Positions 1 to 8,623 of a DNA stretch of 64,000 nucleotides are shown one piece after another (positions within the stretch are counted from its first letter, which is position 1; each line of letters starts with the position of its first letter). Source of the stretch: Butyricicoccus pullicaecorum DSM 23266 (GTDB taxonomy: Bacteria > Bacillota > Clostridia > Oscillospirales > Butyricicoccaceae); NCBI RefSeq assembly GCF_900167005.1, contig NZ_FUXW01000001.1:682001-746000 (forward strand), read 5' to 3'. The translations under genes were made by a program, and so were the position numbers. Below the pieces are notes generated by a model. It was not told the origin of the DNA. It made no database searches and worked only from the letters and a program-made list of their open reading frames with translations.

Positions 1-1020
1 CATGAAAAAATGCTGACCAAGATGGACGGAATCCGCGTGGTTGGTATCTCGGACATTGATCCCAAGCAGCTGGAAGACGTGCAGGAGGGCATCAAGCGCT
101 ATGCGTCCAACGATGAGCTGATGCATGACCCGGAAGTTGACGTTGTGCTGATTGCAGCCAACAACAACCAGCATTATGATCTGGTGGTACAGGCCGCCAA
201 GGCCGGCAAGGATATCATCTGTGAAAAGCCGGTTGCCATGACCACCGAGGAGCTGGACGGCATGCTTGCAGTCACCAAAGAATGCGGCGTGAAGTTCACC
301 GTTCACCACCAGCGCCGCCTTGACCCCGATTTCCGCACCATGAAGGCGGTATTCGATCAGGGCAGTCTGGGCAAGGTCTACTCGATCAAGAGCGGTCTGT
401 ACGGTTTCAATGGCAACATGCACGACTGGCACGTCTACAAAAAAGAGGGCGGCGGCATGCTGTACGACTGGGGTGTGCATCTGCTCGACCAGATTCTGTG
501 GATGATGCCGGGTGCCAAGATCCAGAGCGTTTACGCTGACCTGCGCAACGTCATTAACTTCGAAGTCGATGACTATTTCAAGATCCTGATGCGGTTTGAC
601 AATGGCATCATGGCCGAAGTCGAGCTGGGTACCTATTATCTGACCGATAAGATGCACGACAAGTGGTTCGAGCGTCATTGGATGATCGGCGGCAATCAGG
701 GCAGCGCCTATGTCGACGGCTTTGAGCCAGAGGGCAAGATCGTGCGCACCACCCATCTGCTGCAAAACGTATCCGGTCAGCGCACCATGACCGCAGCAGG
801 CCCCACCCGTTCGTTCGGCCCTCCGGCTGAGGGCACCATCGTGACCGAGCCCCTGCCCACGGTGCCCACCTGCCACGAGGACTACTTCGAAAACTACAAG
901 AAGGCCTATCGCGGTGAGGAGGAATTTCTGGTCAAGGTCGAGGAGACCCGCCGCGTGCTCGCACTGATGGAAGCGGTCAGAGAGTCCGCACGCACCGGCC
1001 AGTCGGTCGCATTCGAATAA
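1..1020 (+). CDS. Gfo/Idh/MocA family oxidoreductase (5' partial)
   Basis: NAD(P)-dependent sugar or inositol dehydrogenase-like protein. The reading frame is open to the left edge of the window, so the N-terminal beta strand with the GxGxxG dinucleotide motif lies outside. What remains shows the end of the Rossmann domain (VVGISDIDP, then VVLIAANNNQH), the family hallmark EKPVAMTTEEL where the Lys of EKP contacts cofactor and substrate, and the C-terminal alpha/beta domain with GGGMLYDWGVHLLDQ. The DWGVHLLDQ segment matches the usual D-x-G-x-H-x-x-D active site. It is followed by a terminator and a sugar kinase, which suggests sugar catabolism. The family is certain, the substrate is not. 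Confidence 0.9.
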   Translation, partial: HEKMLTKMDGIRVVGISDIDPKQLEDVQEGIKRYASNDELMHDPEVDVVLIAANNNQHYDLVVQAAKAGKDIICEKPVAMTTEELDGMLAVTKECGVKFTVHHQRRLDPDFRTMKAVFDQGSLGKVYSIKSGLYGFNGNMHDWHVYKKEGGGMLYDWGVHLLDQILWMMPGAKIQSVYADLRNVINFEVDDYFKILMRFDNGIMAEVELGTYYLTDKMHDKWFERHWMIGGNQGSAYVDGFEPEGKIVRTTHLLQNVSGQRTMTAAGPTRSFGPPAEGTIVTEPLPTVPTCHEDYFENYKKAYRGEEEFLVKVEETRRVLALMEAVRESARTGQSVAFE

Positions 1021-1076
1021 GAAAAGGGACACCGAGCGGGCGTTTTTTCCGGGAAGTGAAACAATATGCTCGGCAG

Positions 1077-1099
1077 AAAAAGGGCGCTTGCGCCCTTTT
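1077..1099 (+). terminator. Intrinsic terminator-like hairpin between the oxidoreductase and glcK
   Basis: A perfect hairpin, AAAAGGGCGC / GCGCCCTTTT with a very short loop, ends in a short T run. It lies between the oxidoreductase stop and the ribosome site of the kinase, so it may end the first transcript or reduce readthrough into the second gene. Confidence 0.6.
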
Positions 1100-1127
1100 C
1101 CCTGTTTCGAGGGAAAGAGAGAAAAAG

Positions 1128-2072
1128 ATGAGTAAAACATACGCATTCGGCGTGGATATCGGTGGAACGACGATTAAAATGGGTCTGTTTGAGACCAACG
1201 GCAAGCTGCTCGAGATGTGGGAGATTCCGACCCGCACCGAGGCCGACGGAAAATTTATCTTAAACGATATCGCACAGGCTGTGGACGATAAACTGAAAGA
1301 AAAGAAGATTTCTACCCTGGACGTGGAGGGCATCGGACTGGGCGTACCCGGTCCGGTTGGCTCGGACGGTACGGTGTTTAAGTGCGTCAATCTGGGCTGG
1401 GACGTGTTCAATGTTGAGCACCGCCTGAGCGTGCTCACCGGACTGCGCGTCAAAGCCGGAAATGATGCCAATGTCGCCGCGCTGGGCGAGATGTGGCAGG
1501 GCGGCGGCGCAGGCTACCAGAACATCGTCATGGTCACCTTGGGCACCGGTGTTGGCGGCGGCATCATCATCGATGGACACATCCTGCCCGGTATCAACGG
1601 CGCAGCCGGTGAGATCGGTCATCTGCCGGTCGAGGACGACCAGCCCGAGACTTGCACCTGCGGCAATCAGGGTTGTCTCGAGCAGTACAGCTCGGCGACT
1701 GCGGTTGCACGCAGCGTCCAGCGCTACTTAGACGAACACCCGGAGGCCGAGACCAGCCTACGTTCTGTGCAGAACATCGAGGCCAAGGACGTGTTTGACG
1801 CGGCAAAGCAGGACGACAAGGTCGCACTGGAGCTGACCGAGCGTGCGTGCGCATATCTCGGCAAGGGACTTGCCATGATCGCATGTGTGGTCAATCCGGA
1901 AGCCTTCGTCATCGGCGGCGGTATGGCGCGTGCGGGTGAGATTCTCATGGAATCTGTCCGTCGCAACTTTAAGCAGAAAGCCTTCCACGCTTCGCGTGAG
2001 ACCGAGTTTAAAGAAGCAAAGCTGGGCAATAATGCCGGAATCTATGGCGGCGTGCGCATGCTGCTGGAATAA
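1128..2072 (+). CDS. glcK: ROK-family glucokinase
   Basis: Cytoplasmic ATP-dependent hexokinase that phosphorylates glucose at C6. The N-terminal phosphate-binding motif GVDIGGTTIKMG, the glycine-rich GTGVGGGIIIDG and the ROK zinc site CTCGNQGCLEQY are all present; the catalytic Asp is in GNDANVAALGE. At 314 residues it has normal ROK glucokinase length. I chose the ATG at 1128 because it has GGGAAAGAGAG upstream and starts the first conserved strand; an earlier in-frame start at 1056 would add 24 residues that run through the terminator hairpin. It has no helix-turn-helix domain, so it is a kinase rather than a ROK repressor. Confidence 0.92.
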   Translation: MSKTYAFGVDIGGTTIKMGLFETNGKLLEMWEIPTRTEADGKFILNDIAQAVDDKLKEKKISTLDVEGIGLGVPGPVGSDGTVFKCVNLGWDVFNVEHRLSVLTGLRVKAGNDANVAALGEMWQGGGAGYQNIVMVTLGTGVGGGIIIDGHILPGINGAAGEIGHLPVEDDQPETCTCGNQGCLEQYSSATAVARSVQRYLDEHPEAETSLRSVQNIEAKDVFDAAKQDDKVALELTERACAYLGKGLAMIACVVNPEAFVIGGGMARAGEILMESVRRNFKQKAFHASRETEFKEAKLGNNAGIYGGVRMLLE

Positions 2073-2077
2073 GATGG

Positions 2078-2112
2078 AAAAAGCACCGAACAAACGACGT
2101 TCGGTGCTTTTT
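2078..2112. terminator. Bidirectional terminator between glcK and the mgtA-linked small ORF
   Basis: A 14-bp perfect stem (AAAAAGCACCGAAC and its complement) with a 7-nt loop. It has A and T runs on both sides, so it can stop glcK on the plus strand and the mgtA transcript on the minus strand. Confidence 0.85.
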
Positions 2113-2116
2113 GTGT

Positions 2117-2263
2117 TTATTTTTTGAGTGCAATCGTCCAGAATACCACATTCATCAGGATGGCGATGAACAGGACAATGGACATGGCAGCCCAGAATCC
2201 AAAATTGATGCCCAGAAAGTCCGTGCTGCCGAACAGATGCAGCCAGAGTGCATTTAAATTCAT
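2117..2263 (-). CDS. 48-residue membrane peptide encoded just downstream of mgtA
   Basis: Small ORF that standard length cut-offs would miss. It starts ATG with GGAGGG seven bases upstream and ends directly before the terminator, 18 nt after the mgtA stop and in the same direction, so it is the last gene of the mgtA transcript. The peptide has a polar or amphipathic N-terminus (MNLNALWLHLFGSTDF), one clear hydrophobic segment at about residues 21-46 (WAAMSIVLFIAILMNVVFW) and a Lys-Lys end, consistent with a single-pass membrane protein. By position and size it recalls small regulators of magnesium ATPases such as enterobacterial MgtS or MgtR, but I see no sequence match and the function is inferred from context only. 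Confidence 0.65.
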   Translation of the reverse strand: MNLNALWLHLFGSTDFLGINFGFWAAMSIVLFIAILMNVVFWTIALKK

Positions 2264-2281
2264 GGAAAAACCCTCCATTTC

Positions 2282-5050
2282 TTACAGAAGTTCGCCGAAA
2301 CGGCGGACATAGGCCTTTTTCAAGCTGGTTGCCAGCACCATATAGAGCAGAATGCAGGGGATGAGGTAGGCAAAATAACTCAGGGGCAGGGCAGCCAAGC
2401 CCAGCATGGTGCCGAGCGGCGTAAACGGGATGGCGGTCAGTACCAGAATGCCGGTGCAGGTCAGCAGCGTCAGCGGTGCCGACGCGCGGCTCTGGATGAA
2501 CGGGATTTTTGGGGTGCGGATCATGTGGATAACAAGGGTCTGGCTCCACATGGACTCGACAAACCAACCAGCCTGGAACAGCGCGGCGTAAGCGATCTGC
2601 ATTTGGGTCAGCTCTGCGCCCGAGAAGTGGTTTGCAAGATCGTTGTACAGTACACCGTGCGACACAAACAGCGGGCAGAACACAAAGTACATGAAAATGT
2701 AAGTGGTAAAGTCAAAGATAGAGCTGGTCGGCCCAATCCACAGCATGAAGCTGCCGACCGAGGAGGCATCCCACTTACGCGGTACCTTGAGATATTCCTC
2801 GTCCACGTGATCCCACGGAATCGCTGTGCACGACAGGTCGTAGATCAGGTTGAGCAGAATCAGATGAATGCTCATCATGGGCAGAAAGGGCAGCAGTGCC
2901 GAGGCAGCCAGAACCGAAAACATGTTGCCGAAGTTGGAAGATGCGGTCATCTTGATGTACTTAATCATGTTGGCATAGGTCTTTCGGCCTTCAATGATGC
3001 CCTTTTCCAGCACCATAAGGTCTTTTTCCAGCAGGATGATGTCTGCACTCTCCTTGGCGATGTCCACCGCAGTATCGACCGAGATGCCGATATCTGCCGC
3101 CTTCATGGCCGCTGCGTCGTTGATGCCGTCGCCCATAAAGCCAACCGTGTGGCCGCTTTCGCGCAGTACGCGCACGACGCGGGCTTTCTGCTCGGGGGTC
3201 AGCTTGGCGAATACGTCAGTCGTCTCGGCAACGCGTGCCAGCGCCTCGTCGGACATGGATTCGATTTCGGGACCGAGCAGCATATTGCGCACTTTCAGAC
3301 CGACCTGCGCGCAGATGGTACGGGTGACCTTGTCGTTGTCGCCGGTCAGAATCTTGGTGGTCACGCCGTACTCGCGCAGCGCCTGAATGGCACCGGCAGT
3401 GGTCTCCTTGGGCGGGTCGAGGAAGGCCAGATAGCCAAGCAGCACCATGTCGCACTCGTCCTTGACGCCGAACGCGCCGACCGGGGACGGATTGCTCTTT
3501 TGTGCGATGGCCAGCACGCGGAAACCCTTAGCGTTGAGCTCATCAACTGTACGAAGAATTTTCTGTCGCAGCGCATGGCCGAGCGGCTGCACCTGACCGT
3601 CGTACTCGACAAACGAGCAGATGGACAGCATTTCCTCGACTGCACCCTTGGTGACCATCTGGGTCTTGCCGCTCTTGTCGGCCACGACCGTGGTTAGACG
3701 GCGGCGGGCAAAGTCGAAGGGAATCTCGTCGACCTTAACATAGTGCTCGGACAGATCGACCAGACGGGGATCTTCGGCTTCGGATTCCTCGGTCTTGCGA
3801 ATGATGGCAACATCCATGAGGTTTTTGTATCCGGTCTGGAAGTAGCTGTTGAGGTAGGCGTGACGCAGGACGCGCAGATCATCTCGACCGTTTACGTCCA
3901 TGTGATACTCCAGAACGACCTGATCCTGGGTCAGCGTGCCGGTCTTATCGGTGCACAGAATGTCAATTGCACCGAAATTCTGGATGGAATTGAGGTTTTT
4001 GACGATGGTTTTCTGTCGGCTCATGGAGACCGCGCCCTTGGCCAGACAGGTGGTTACGATCATGGGCAGCATTTCCGGGGTCAGACCGACTGCAATGGAA
4101 ATGCCGAACAGGAATGCGCCCAGCCAGTCGCCCTTGGTCAGACCGTTGATGAGAAAGACCAGAGGAACCATGACCATCATAAAGCGGATGAGCACCCAGG
4201 AAACCGCGTTGACGCCCTTGGTGAAGCTGGTCTCGACCGCTTCCTCGGCGACTGCTGAGGCCATCGAGCCAAACAGGGTGTTGTCACCGACGGCTAGCAC
4301 GATACCGCATGCGCTGCCCGAAATGACGTTGCTGCCCATAAAAGCGATGTTGGGATATTCGGTGATGGCGCAGTCGGTGTCCGGGCTGCAAGCCGGTGTC
4401 TTTTCCACCGGTTCGCTCTCGCCGGTCAGACCGGACTGGCTGATAAAGAGGTCTTTTGCCTCGATGATGCGCAGGTCAGCCGGGATCATGTCGCCAGCTG
4501 ACAGGTGGACGATATCACCGACCACGACCTCGTCCAGACCGATTTCCTGCATGGGATGCCCCTTGCGGTCGACCGTGCAGGTAGTGGTGATCATGGACAG
4601 CAGCTTTGCAGCCGCGTTGCCGCTGCGCGATTCCTGTACAAAGCGCAGGACACCGGAAATAAAGACCATGGTGAGGATGATCACGACGGTCAGGCAGTCG
4701 AAGTCCTCGGGCGTGCTGCCGAACAGCGAGAGCGCAGGAAACAGCATGTCGGTGACCGCCGAGACCAGCGCGAGGAAGAAGAGAATTGCGGTGAAGGGGT
4801 TGATGAAGGCACCGGCCACGCGCTGTGCAAGCGACTGTTTTTTCTGGTGGGTGACCTTGTTTGTGCTGAACTGTGCGCGGTGCGCGGTGACGGTCTGTTC
4901 GTCCAGACCGCACAGCATGGTGCCGGTCTGGTCTAAGACATCCTTGACCGGCTTGGCAGCTGCATCCCGGATGCAGTGGTTATACGCGTCGCGCTGGAGC
5001 GTACATGCAGGGGTGCCGGAATCCTTCCGGCGGGTGTGCAGGTTAAACAT
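2282..5050 (-). CDS. mgtA: Magnesium-importing P-type ATPase (MgtA type)
   Basis: Type IIIB P-type ATPase that imports Mg2+ across the cytoplasmic membrane at the cost of ATP. At 922 residues it is normal length. It has the actuator TGES motif ([12 protein letters not shown]), the phosphorylated Asp in CTDKTGTLT, the ATP-binding KGA segment ([10 protein letters not shown]), TGDN and the [18 protein letters not shown] hinge, followed by the C-terminal membrane helices typical of MgtA. The ATG at 5050 has AGGAGG seven bases upstream; an earlier in-frame start would run through the upstream small ORF. A second, diverged paralog lies about 0.8 kb upstream, and small ORFs flank the gene on both sides. 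Confidence 0.93.
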   Translation of the reverse strand: MFNLHTRRKDSGTPACTLQRDAYNHCIRDAAAKPVKDVLDQTGTMLCGLDEQTVTAHRAQFSTNKVTHQKKQSLAQRVAGAFINPFTAILFFLALVSAVTDMLFPALSLFGSTPEDFDCLTVVIILTMVFISGVLRFVQESRSGNAAAKLLSMITTTCTVDRKGHPMQEIGLDEVVVGDIVHLSAGDMIPADLRIIEAKDLFISQSGLTGESEPVEKTPACSPDTDCAITEYPNIAFMGSNVISGSACGIVLAVGDNTLFGSMASAVAEEAVETSFTKGVNAVSWVLIRFMMVMVPLVFLINGLTKGDWLGAFLFGISIAVGLTPEMLPMIVTTCLAKGAVSMSRQKTIVKNLNSIQNFGAIDILCTDKTGTLTQDQVVLEYHMDVNGRDDLRVLRHAYLNSYFQTGYKNLMDVAIIRKTEESEAEDPRLVDLSEHYVKVDEIPFDFARRRLTTVVADKSGKTQMVTKGAVEEMLSICSFVEYDGQVQPLGHALRQKILRTVDELNAKGFRVLAIAQKSNPSPVGAFGVKDECDMVLLGYLAFLDPPKETTAGAIQALREYGVTTKILTGDNDKVTRTICAQVGLKVRNMLLGPEIESMSDEALARVAETTDVFAKLTPEQKARVVRVLRESGHTVGFMGDGINDAAAMKAADIGISVDTAVDIAKESADIILLEKDLMVLEKGIIEGRKTYANMIKYIKMTASSNFGNMFSVLAASALLPFLPMMSIHLILLNLIYDLSCTAIPWDHVDEEYLKVPRKWDASSVGSFMLWIGPTSSIFDFTTYIFMYFVFCPLFVSHGVLYNDLANHFSGAELTQMQIAYAALFQAGWFVESMWSQTLVIHMIRTPKIPFIQSRASAPLTLLTCTGILVLTAIPFTPLGTMLGLAALPLSYFAYLIPCILLYMVLATSLKKAYVRRFGELL

Positions 5051-5055
5051 GGGAC

Positions 5056-5169
5056 TTACCTCCTGTTTTTTGTGAATGAGGCAAGTAACGAGCGGGATGA
5101 GACAGACCAATTCTGCGGACTGTCTGCGGCTTTGGTTGCTTGCCGATGGGGATTCCCGTCAGAATCCAT
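5056..5169 (-). CDS. 37-codon upstream ORF (putative mgtA leader peptide)
   Basis: An ATG with AGGAGG seven bases upstream opens a 37-codon frame in the mgtA 5' leader. Its last two sense codons, AGG AGG, are the mgtA ribosome site, and its TAA ends five bases before the mgtA ATG, so the two are almost certainly translationally coupled. The N-terminus MDSDGNP alternates acidic residues with Pro, loosely like the acidic/Pro start of enterobacterial MgtL, whose translation senses Mg2+. The frame and its ribosome site are directly seen; a leader role is inference. The peptide has no membrane segment or signal peptide and resembles no family I know. Confidence 0.6.
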   Translation of the reverse strand: MDSDGNPHRQATKAADSPQNWSVSSRSLLASFTKNRR

Positions 5170-5213
5170 CTGTTTCACCTCCTGTTTTTTCGCATATTGT
5201 GCAGTGTAAGTTT

Positions 5214-5270
5214 AGTATACCGGAGGGTCGGCGCAGTTCCCATGACCAAAACCTTGCGAAATTCTTGCGA
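5214..5270 (-). promoter_or_regulatory. mgtA promoter with 11-bp-phased direct-repeat operator
   Basis: Read on the minus strand, TATACT (5214-5219) is a good -10 box with only a weak TGGGAA 17 bases upstream. Further upstream is a pair of TCGCAAG direct repeats (plus strand CTTGCGA at 5253-5259 and 5264-5270) exactly 11 bp apart. Tandem repeats in phase with the helix upstream of a weak -35 are the usual target of OmpR/PhoB-type winged-helix activators, and such a protein is encoded next door. The second ATPase promoter has the same arrangement. Confidence 0.55.
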
Positions 5271-5283
5271 TTGGGCAAGAAAT

Positions 5284-5311
5284 AAAAAAGCTGCCGCCCG
5301 AAGGCAGCAGC
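5284..5311 (-). terminator. Terminator of the second ATPase/winged-helix operon
   Basis: On the minus strand a 9-bp GC-rich stem (GCTGCTGCC with GGCGGCAGC, one G-T pair) closed by a TTCG loop is followed by six T. It lies eight bases after the winged-helix gene stop, just upstream of the mgtA operator. Confidence 0.85.
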
Positions 5312-5318
5312 CGGTGTG

Positions 5319-5816
5319 TTAGAATGTGTCGTTAAACTTGTATCCAATGCCCCAGATGGTCAGAATGTACTCGGGCGCGTCGGGGTTGGGCTCGATCTTT
5401 TTGCGCAGTTTGCGGATAAACGCCATGATATTGCTGTCATCGAGCAGATAATCGCCTGACCAGACCGCTTGGTAAATCTGCTCCTTGGTGAAGACCTCGC
5501 CGCGGTTGCGGGCGAGAAAGCACAGAATGTCGAACTCCTTGGGCGTGAGCGGAATGTCCACACCGTCCCGGGTGACGCTGCGCGCCTTGGGCGAGATGGT
5601 GAGCGCACCGCAGACAATGGTGTCGGCCGGTGCGGGCATGGCTGCATCGTCGGTCAGTTCGAGCAACAGCGAGGAGGCTTCGCCCTCCATGAGACTGCGC
5701 ACGCCGTCCAGCAAGTCCTGAGCGCTGACCGTCGCGGGCGCTGCGGTGCGCAGTGCATCACACAGCCACTGTGCCAGCGAGGAATCCAAATTGACAAAAC
5801 CGATGTTCTTTTTCAT
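5319..5816 (-). CDS. Orphan winged-helix (OmpR/PhoB C-terminal type) DNA-binding protein
   Basis: 165-residue protein whose last 100 residues are a clear Trans_reg_C winged helix: TPKEFDILCFLARNRGEVFTKEQIY, then SNIMAFIRKLRKKIEP and the wing YILTIWGIGYKF. The first 65 residues do not form a response-regulator receiver domain: there is no acidic pocket, phospho-accepting Asp or Thr/Lys pair. So it is a stand-alone winged-helix protein, not controlled by a normal histidine kinase. It is 18 bases downstream of the second MgtA-type ATPase on the same transcript, and the phased CTTG repeats upstream of both ATPase genes are natural binding sites. Role as Mg2+-linked activator is inference. Confidence 0.85.
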   Translation of the reverse strand: MKKNIGFVNLDSSLAQWLCDALRTAAPATVSAQDLLDGVRSLMEGEASSLLLELTDDAAMPAPADTIVCGALTISPKARSVTRDGVDIPLTPKEFDILCFLARNRGEVFTKEQIYQAVWSGDYLLDDSNIMAFIRKLRKKIEPNPDAPEYILTIWGIGYKFNDTF

Positions 5817-5834
5817 AGATGGATGCCTCCTTTC

Positions 5835-8471
5835 TCACAGCAGGGTGTAGTATCGGCGCAGATACCAGGTCTTTGCGACCGTGACGAGCAGCAGATAGAG
5901 CACGACCACGGCGGTCAAAAATGCGAAATAGCGCAGGGGAAGTGCGGTCAGTCCGATGAGCGCACCGAGCGGGGTAAAGACCAGCGCGGTGAACAGCACG
6001 ATGCCGGACAGAGTGACCAGCATGACCGGACGGGAAGGACGGCTCAGCGGAACTTTTTGGGTGCGCAGCAGGTGTAAAATCAAAATTTGTGTCCACATGG
6101 ACTCCAAAAACCAACCGGTCTGGAACAGAGAGACGAATTGCCGCTGCGCTTCGGGGGAGAGAGCCGAGAAACTTCCGCCGCAAATCTGGGGACACAGCCA
6201 GAAAAACAGAAATCCGAAGGTCAGGATATCGAAAAACGAGCTGATGGGGCCAAAAAAGCGCATAAATCGTCCGAGCGTCCGACCCGACCACTCGAGCGGA
6301 CGGGCGCAGGCTTCGCCGTCGACCTTGTCCCACGGTAGTACTAGACACAGCATGTCGTAGAGCAGATTGAGCAGCAAGAGCTGCACCGAGGTCATGGGGA
6401 AGAAGGGCAGGAAGACGCTCGCGATGACGATGGAAAAGATATTGCCAAAGTTGGACGACGCGGTGATCTTGATGTACTTTGTCATGTTGGCAAAGGCGTT
6501 TCGACCTTCCAAAATGCCTGCTTCCAGCACGTTCAGGTCTTTTTTGAGCAGCAATACGTCGGCACACTCGCGCACCGATTCGGCAGCGGTATCGACCGAG
6601 ATACCCACGTCTGCGGCTGTGATGGCGGGCAGATCGTTCATGCCGTCGCCTAAGAAACCGACCGTATGCCCGTTGTCCTGCAAGACCTGCACGATGCGCA
6701 TTTTCTGTTTGGGGGATAGCTCGGCAAAGACCGTGCAGCGCTCAACACAGACCGGAAGTTCGTTGTCGGTCAGCTGATCGAGGGCTTCACCGGTCAGAAC
6801 CGACGCGGTGTCAATCCCCAGACGGCGGCAGATGGACACCGCGACGCTCTTCTGGTCGCCGGTCAGCACCTTGCTGTGTACGTGTAGTGCGTTTAGTTTG
6901 TCAATCGCGCTGGCAGCGCTGGCCTTGGGCGCATCGAAAAAGACCAGATAGCCGAGCAAGATCAGATCGCGCTCGTCGTTCGCGGTCAGGGCTTGCAGCG
7001 TGACCGGACGATAGGCAACAGCCAGCACCTTCATGCCGTCTTCCAGCATTTCGTCCACGACCGCATGCACACTGTTTAGACCATCTGCGCCAAAGGGGTG
7101 GAGCGCACCGCGGTGCACGACCTGACTGCACCGGCGGCAGACTTCGTCGACGCTGCCCTTGACAATGAGCAGATTGCACGCCTCGTCTCCGACCAAGACA
7201 CTCGAACAGCGGCGATTGTAGTCAAACGGCAGCTCGTCCAGCTTGGGATGCTGCACCTGAAATTCGCCCAGCCGTGCGTCCCAGCCGGGGAAGCTACCAT
7301 ATCGCAAAATTGCGCGATCCAAATGATTTTCCACACCGGTGGCGTACCGGCTGCTCAGATAGGCGAGTTCCAGCACTCGCTCGCTCTCGTTGCCCAGAAC
7401 GTCCAGATAGTATTCGAGCAGTACGGTATCTCCGGTTAGCGTGCCGGTCTTGTCCACACATAAGACATCCATGCTGCCAAAGCCCTGCATGGCGTTGATG
7501 TTTTTGACGATGGTCTGTTTGCCTTCCATCGCGGCGCTGCCCTTGGCCAGACAGGCGTTGATGACCATGGGCAGCATTTCGGGTGTCAGACCGACTGCGA
7601 CCGACAGGGCGAACAGAAAGGCGGCGAACCAGTCGCCCTTGGTCAGACCGACCGCGACAAAGACGATGGGGACGAGTACGGCCATAAAGCGGATGAGCAC
7701 CCAGGCGATCGAGTTTGCACCACGGTCGAAGCCGTTCTTGCGCCAGAGCGGTGCCTGCATGGTACCGCCCGAAATGGTGTCCTGACCGACGGCCAACACG
7801 ATGCCCTGACCGCTGCCGCCGATGACCGAACAGCCCTGAAAGACCGTGTTCTGGTAGGATGCATAGTCACGGGGCAGATGGGAGAGCGCTTGTGCGGTTT
7901 TTTCCAGCACGGCACTCTCGCCGGTGATGATGGACTGAGAGACGAATAGGTCATTTGCCTGTATCAGACGCAGATCGGCCGGGACACGGTCACCGGCAGA
8001 CAGGCGCACAAGATCGCCCACAACCAGAGCGGACGCAGGCAGACCGATCCACTGACCATCCCGACAGACCGTGACCTCGGTGTGTGTCAGGTCAGAGAGG
8101 TGGTCGGAGATGCGCTTTGCGCGCAGCTCCTGCACAAAGCGCACCGTGCCGCTGAGCAGCAGCATGCAGCATATAATGATGACCGTCGTGGCGTTGCGGC
8201 TGAAATTGGAAGCCAGAACGACATCGGTCACCAGAGAGATGACAGCCAAAAGGAACAGAATGACCGTAAAGGGGTTGATGAGCGCACGGCGCAGACGGAA
8301 ACCGACCGTGTCCGCCGTTCCGCTCGAAACTGCATTGCTGCCAAACTGTGCACGGCTTTTTTCTGCCTGTTCGGTGCTCAGACCGTCCGACGGAACATGT
8401 AGATGGTCACAGACCGCGTCGGCTTCCAGCACGGCGCACTGGCGAATGCGCGGATGAACCGAACTGTCCAT
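5835..8471 (-). CDS. mgtA: Second MgtA-type P-type ATPase
   Basis: 878-residue P-type ATPase paralogous to the mgtA gene downstream. Motifs seen: TGES (SIITGESAVLEK), phosphorylation site CVDKTGTLTGD, KGSVDEV in the nucleotide domain, TGDQ in place of the usual TGDN, and GDGMNDLPAITAADVGIS. The topology of the C-terminal third matches MgtA/MgtB importers, so magnesium is the likely cargo, though the divergence and the linked regulator leave room for another specialisation. The ATG at 8471 has GGAGGTGAATCT directly upstream; the longer in-frame start would add 15 non-conserved residues. It is cotranscribed with the winged-helix protein that follows. Confidence 0.9.
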   Translation of the reverse strand: MDSSVHPRIRQCAVLEADAVCDHLHVPSDGLSTEQAEKSRAQFGSNAVSSGTADTVGFRLRRALINPFTVILFLLAVISLVTDVVLASNFSRNATTVIIICCMLLLSGTVRFVQELRAKRISDHLSDLTHTEVTVCRDGQWIGLPASALVVGDLVRLSAGDRVPADLRLIQANDLFVSQSIITGESAVLEKTAQALSHLPRDYASYQNTVFQGCSVIGGSGQGIVLAVGQDTISGGTMQAPLWRKNGFDRGANSIAWVLIRFMAVLVPIVFVAVGLTKGDWFAAFLFALSVAVGLTPEMLPMVINACLAKGSAAMEGKQTIVKNINAMQGFGSMDVLCVDKTGTLTGDTVLLEYYLDVLGNESERVLELAYLSSRYATGVENHLDRAILRYGSFPGWDARLGEFQVQHPKLDELPFDYNRRCSSVLVGDEACNLLIVKGSVDEVCRRCSQVVHRGALHPFGADGLNSVHAVVDEMLEDGMKVLAVAYRPVTLQALTANDERDLILLGYLVFFDAPKASAASAIDKLNALHVHSKVLTGDQKSVAVSICRRLGIDTASVLTGEALDQLTDNELPVCVERCTVFAELSPKQKMRIVQVLQDNGHTVGFLGDGMNDLPAITAADVGISVDTAAESVRECADVLLLKKDLNVLEAGILEGRNAFANMTKYIKITASSNFGNIFSIVIASVFLPFFPMTSVQLLLLNLLYDMLCLVLPWDKVDGEACARPLEWSGRTLGRFMRFFGPISSFFDILTFGFLFFWLCPQICGGSFSALSPEAQRQFVSLFQTGWFLESMWTQILILHLLRTQKVPLSRPSRPVMLVTLSGIVLFTALVFTPLGALIGLTALPLRYFAFLTAVVVLYLLLVTVAKTWYLRRYYTLL

Positions 8472-8502
8472 AGATTCACCTCCGAAAAAACACGTTTCTC
8501 TT

Positions 8503-8565
8503 ATCATACCATACAATCTGCGCGCTGCCTGCCCCTAAAATCTTGTTTTTTCCTTGCTTATCTTG
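8503..8565 (-). promoter_or_regulatory. Promoter of the second ATPase operon with phased CTTG repeats
   Basis: On the minus strand a TATGAT -10 box (8503-8508) has no good -35. On the plus strand CTTG occurs at 8542 and 8553, 11 bp apart, and again at 8562. The first repeat lies 34 bp from the edge of the -10, the same distance as in the mgtA promoter (5253 against 5219). This shared geometry suggests one regulator for both genes. Confidence 0.5.
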
Positions 8566-8573
8566 ATTGAGAC

Positions 8574-8614
8574 AAAAAATCCCTCTGAAACCGGGGGATT
8601 CCGATTCCAGAGGG
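8574..8614 (-). terminator. Terminator of the siderophore ABC operon
   Basis: On the minus strand CCCTCTG pairs with CAGAGGG around a 20-nt loop that itself can pair partly, followed by ATTTTTT. It is about ten bases downstream of the binding-protein gene stop. Confidence 0.75.
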
Positions 8615-8623
8615 AGAGAAAGT

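Noticed and set aside
1758..2567. Long minus-strand frame over glcK and the end of mgtA
   Set aside because: It is antisense to glcK motifs, spans a bidirectional terminator and has His/Arg/Pro-rich shadow composition; the true small gene at 2117-2263 lies in another frame.
2525..3697. 390-codon plus-strand frame antisense to mgtA
   Set aside because: Complement of conserved ATPase motifs in a GC-rich gene; no promoter or ribosome site of its own.
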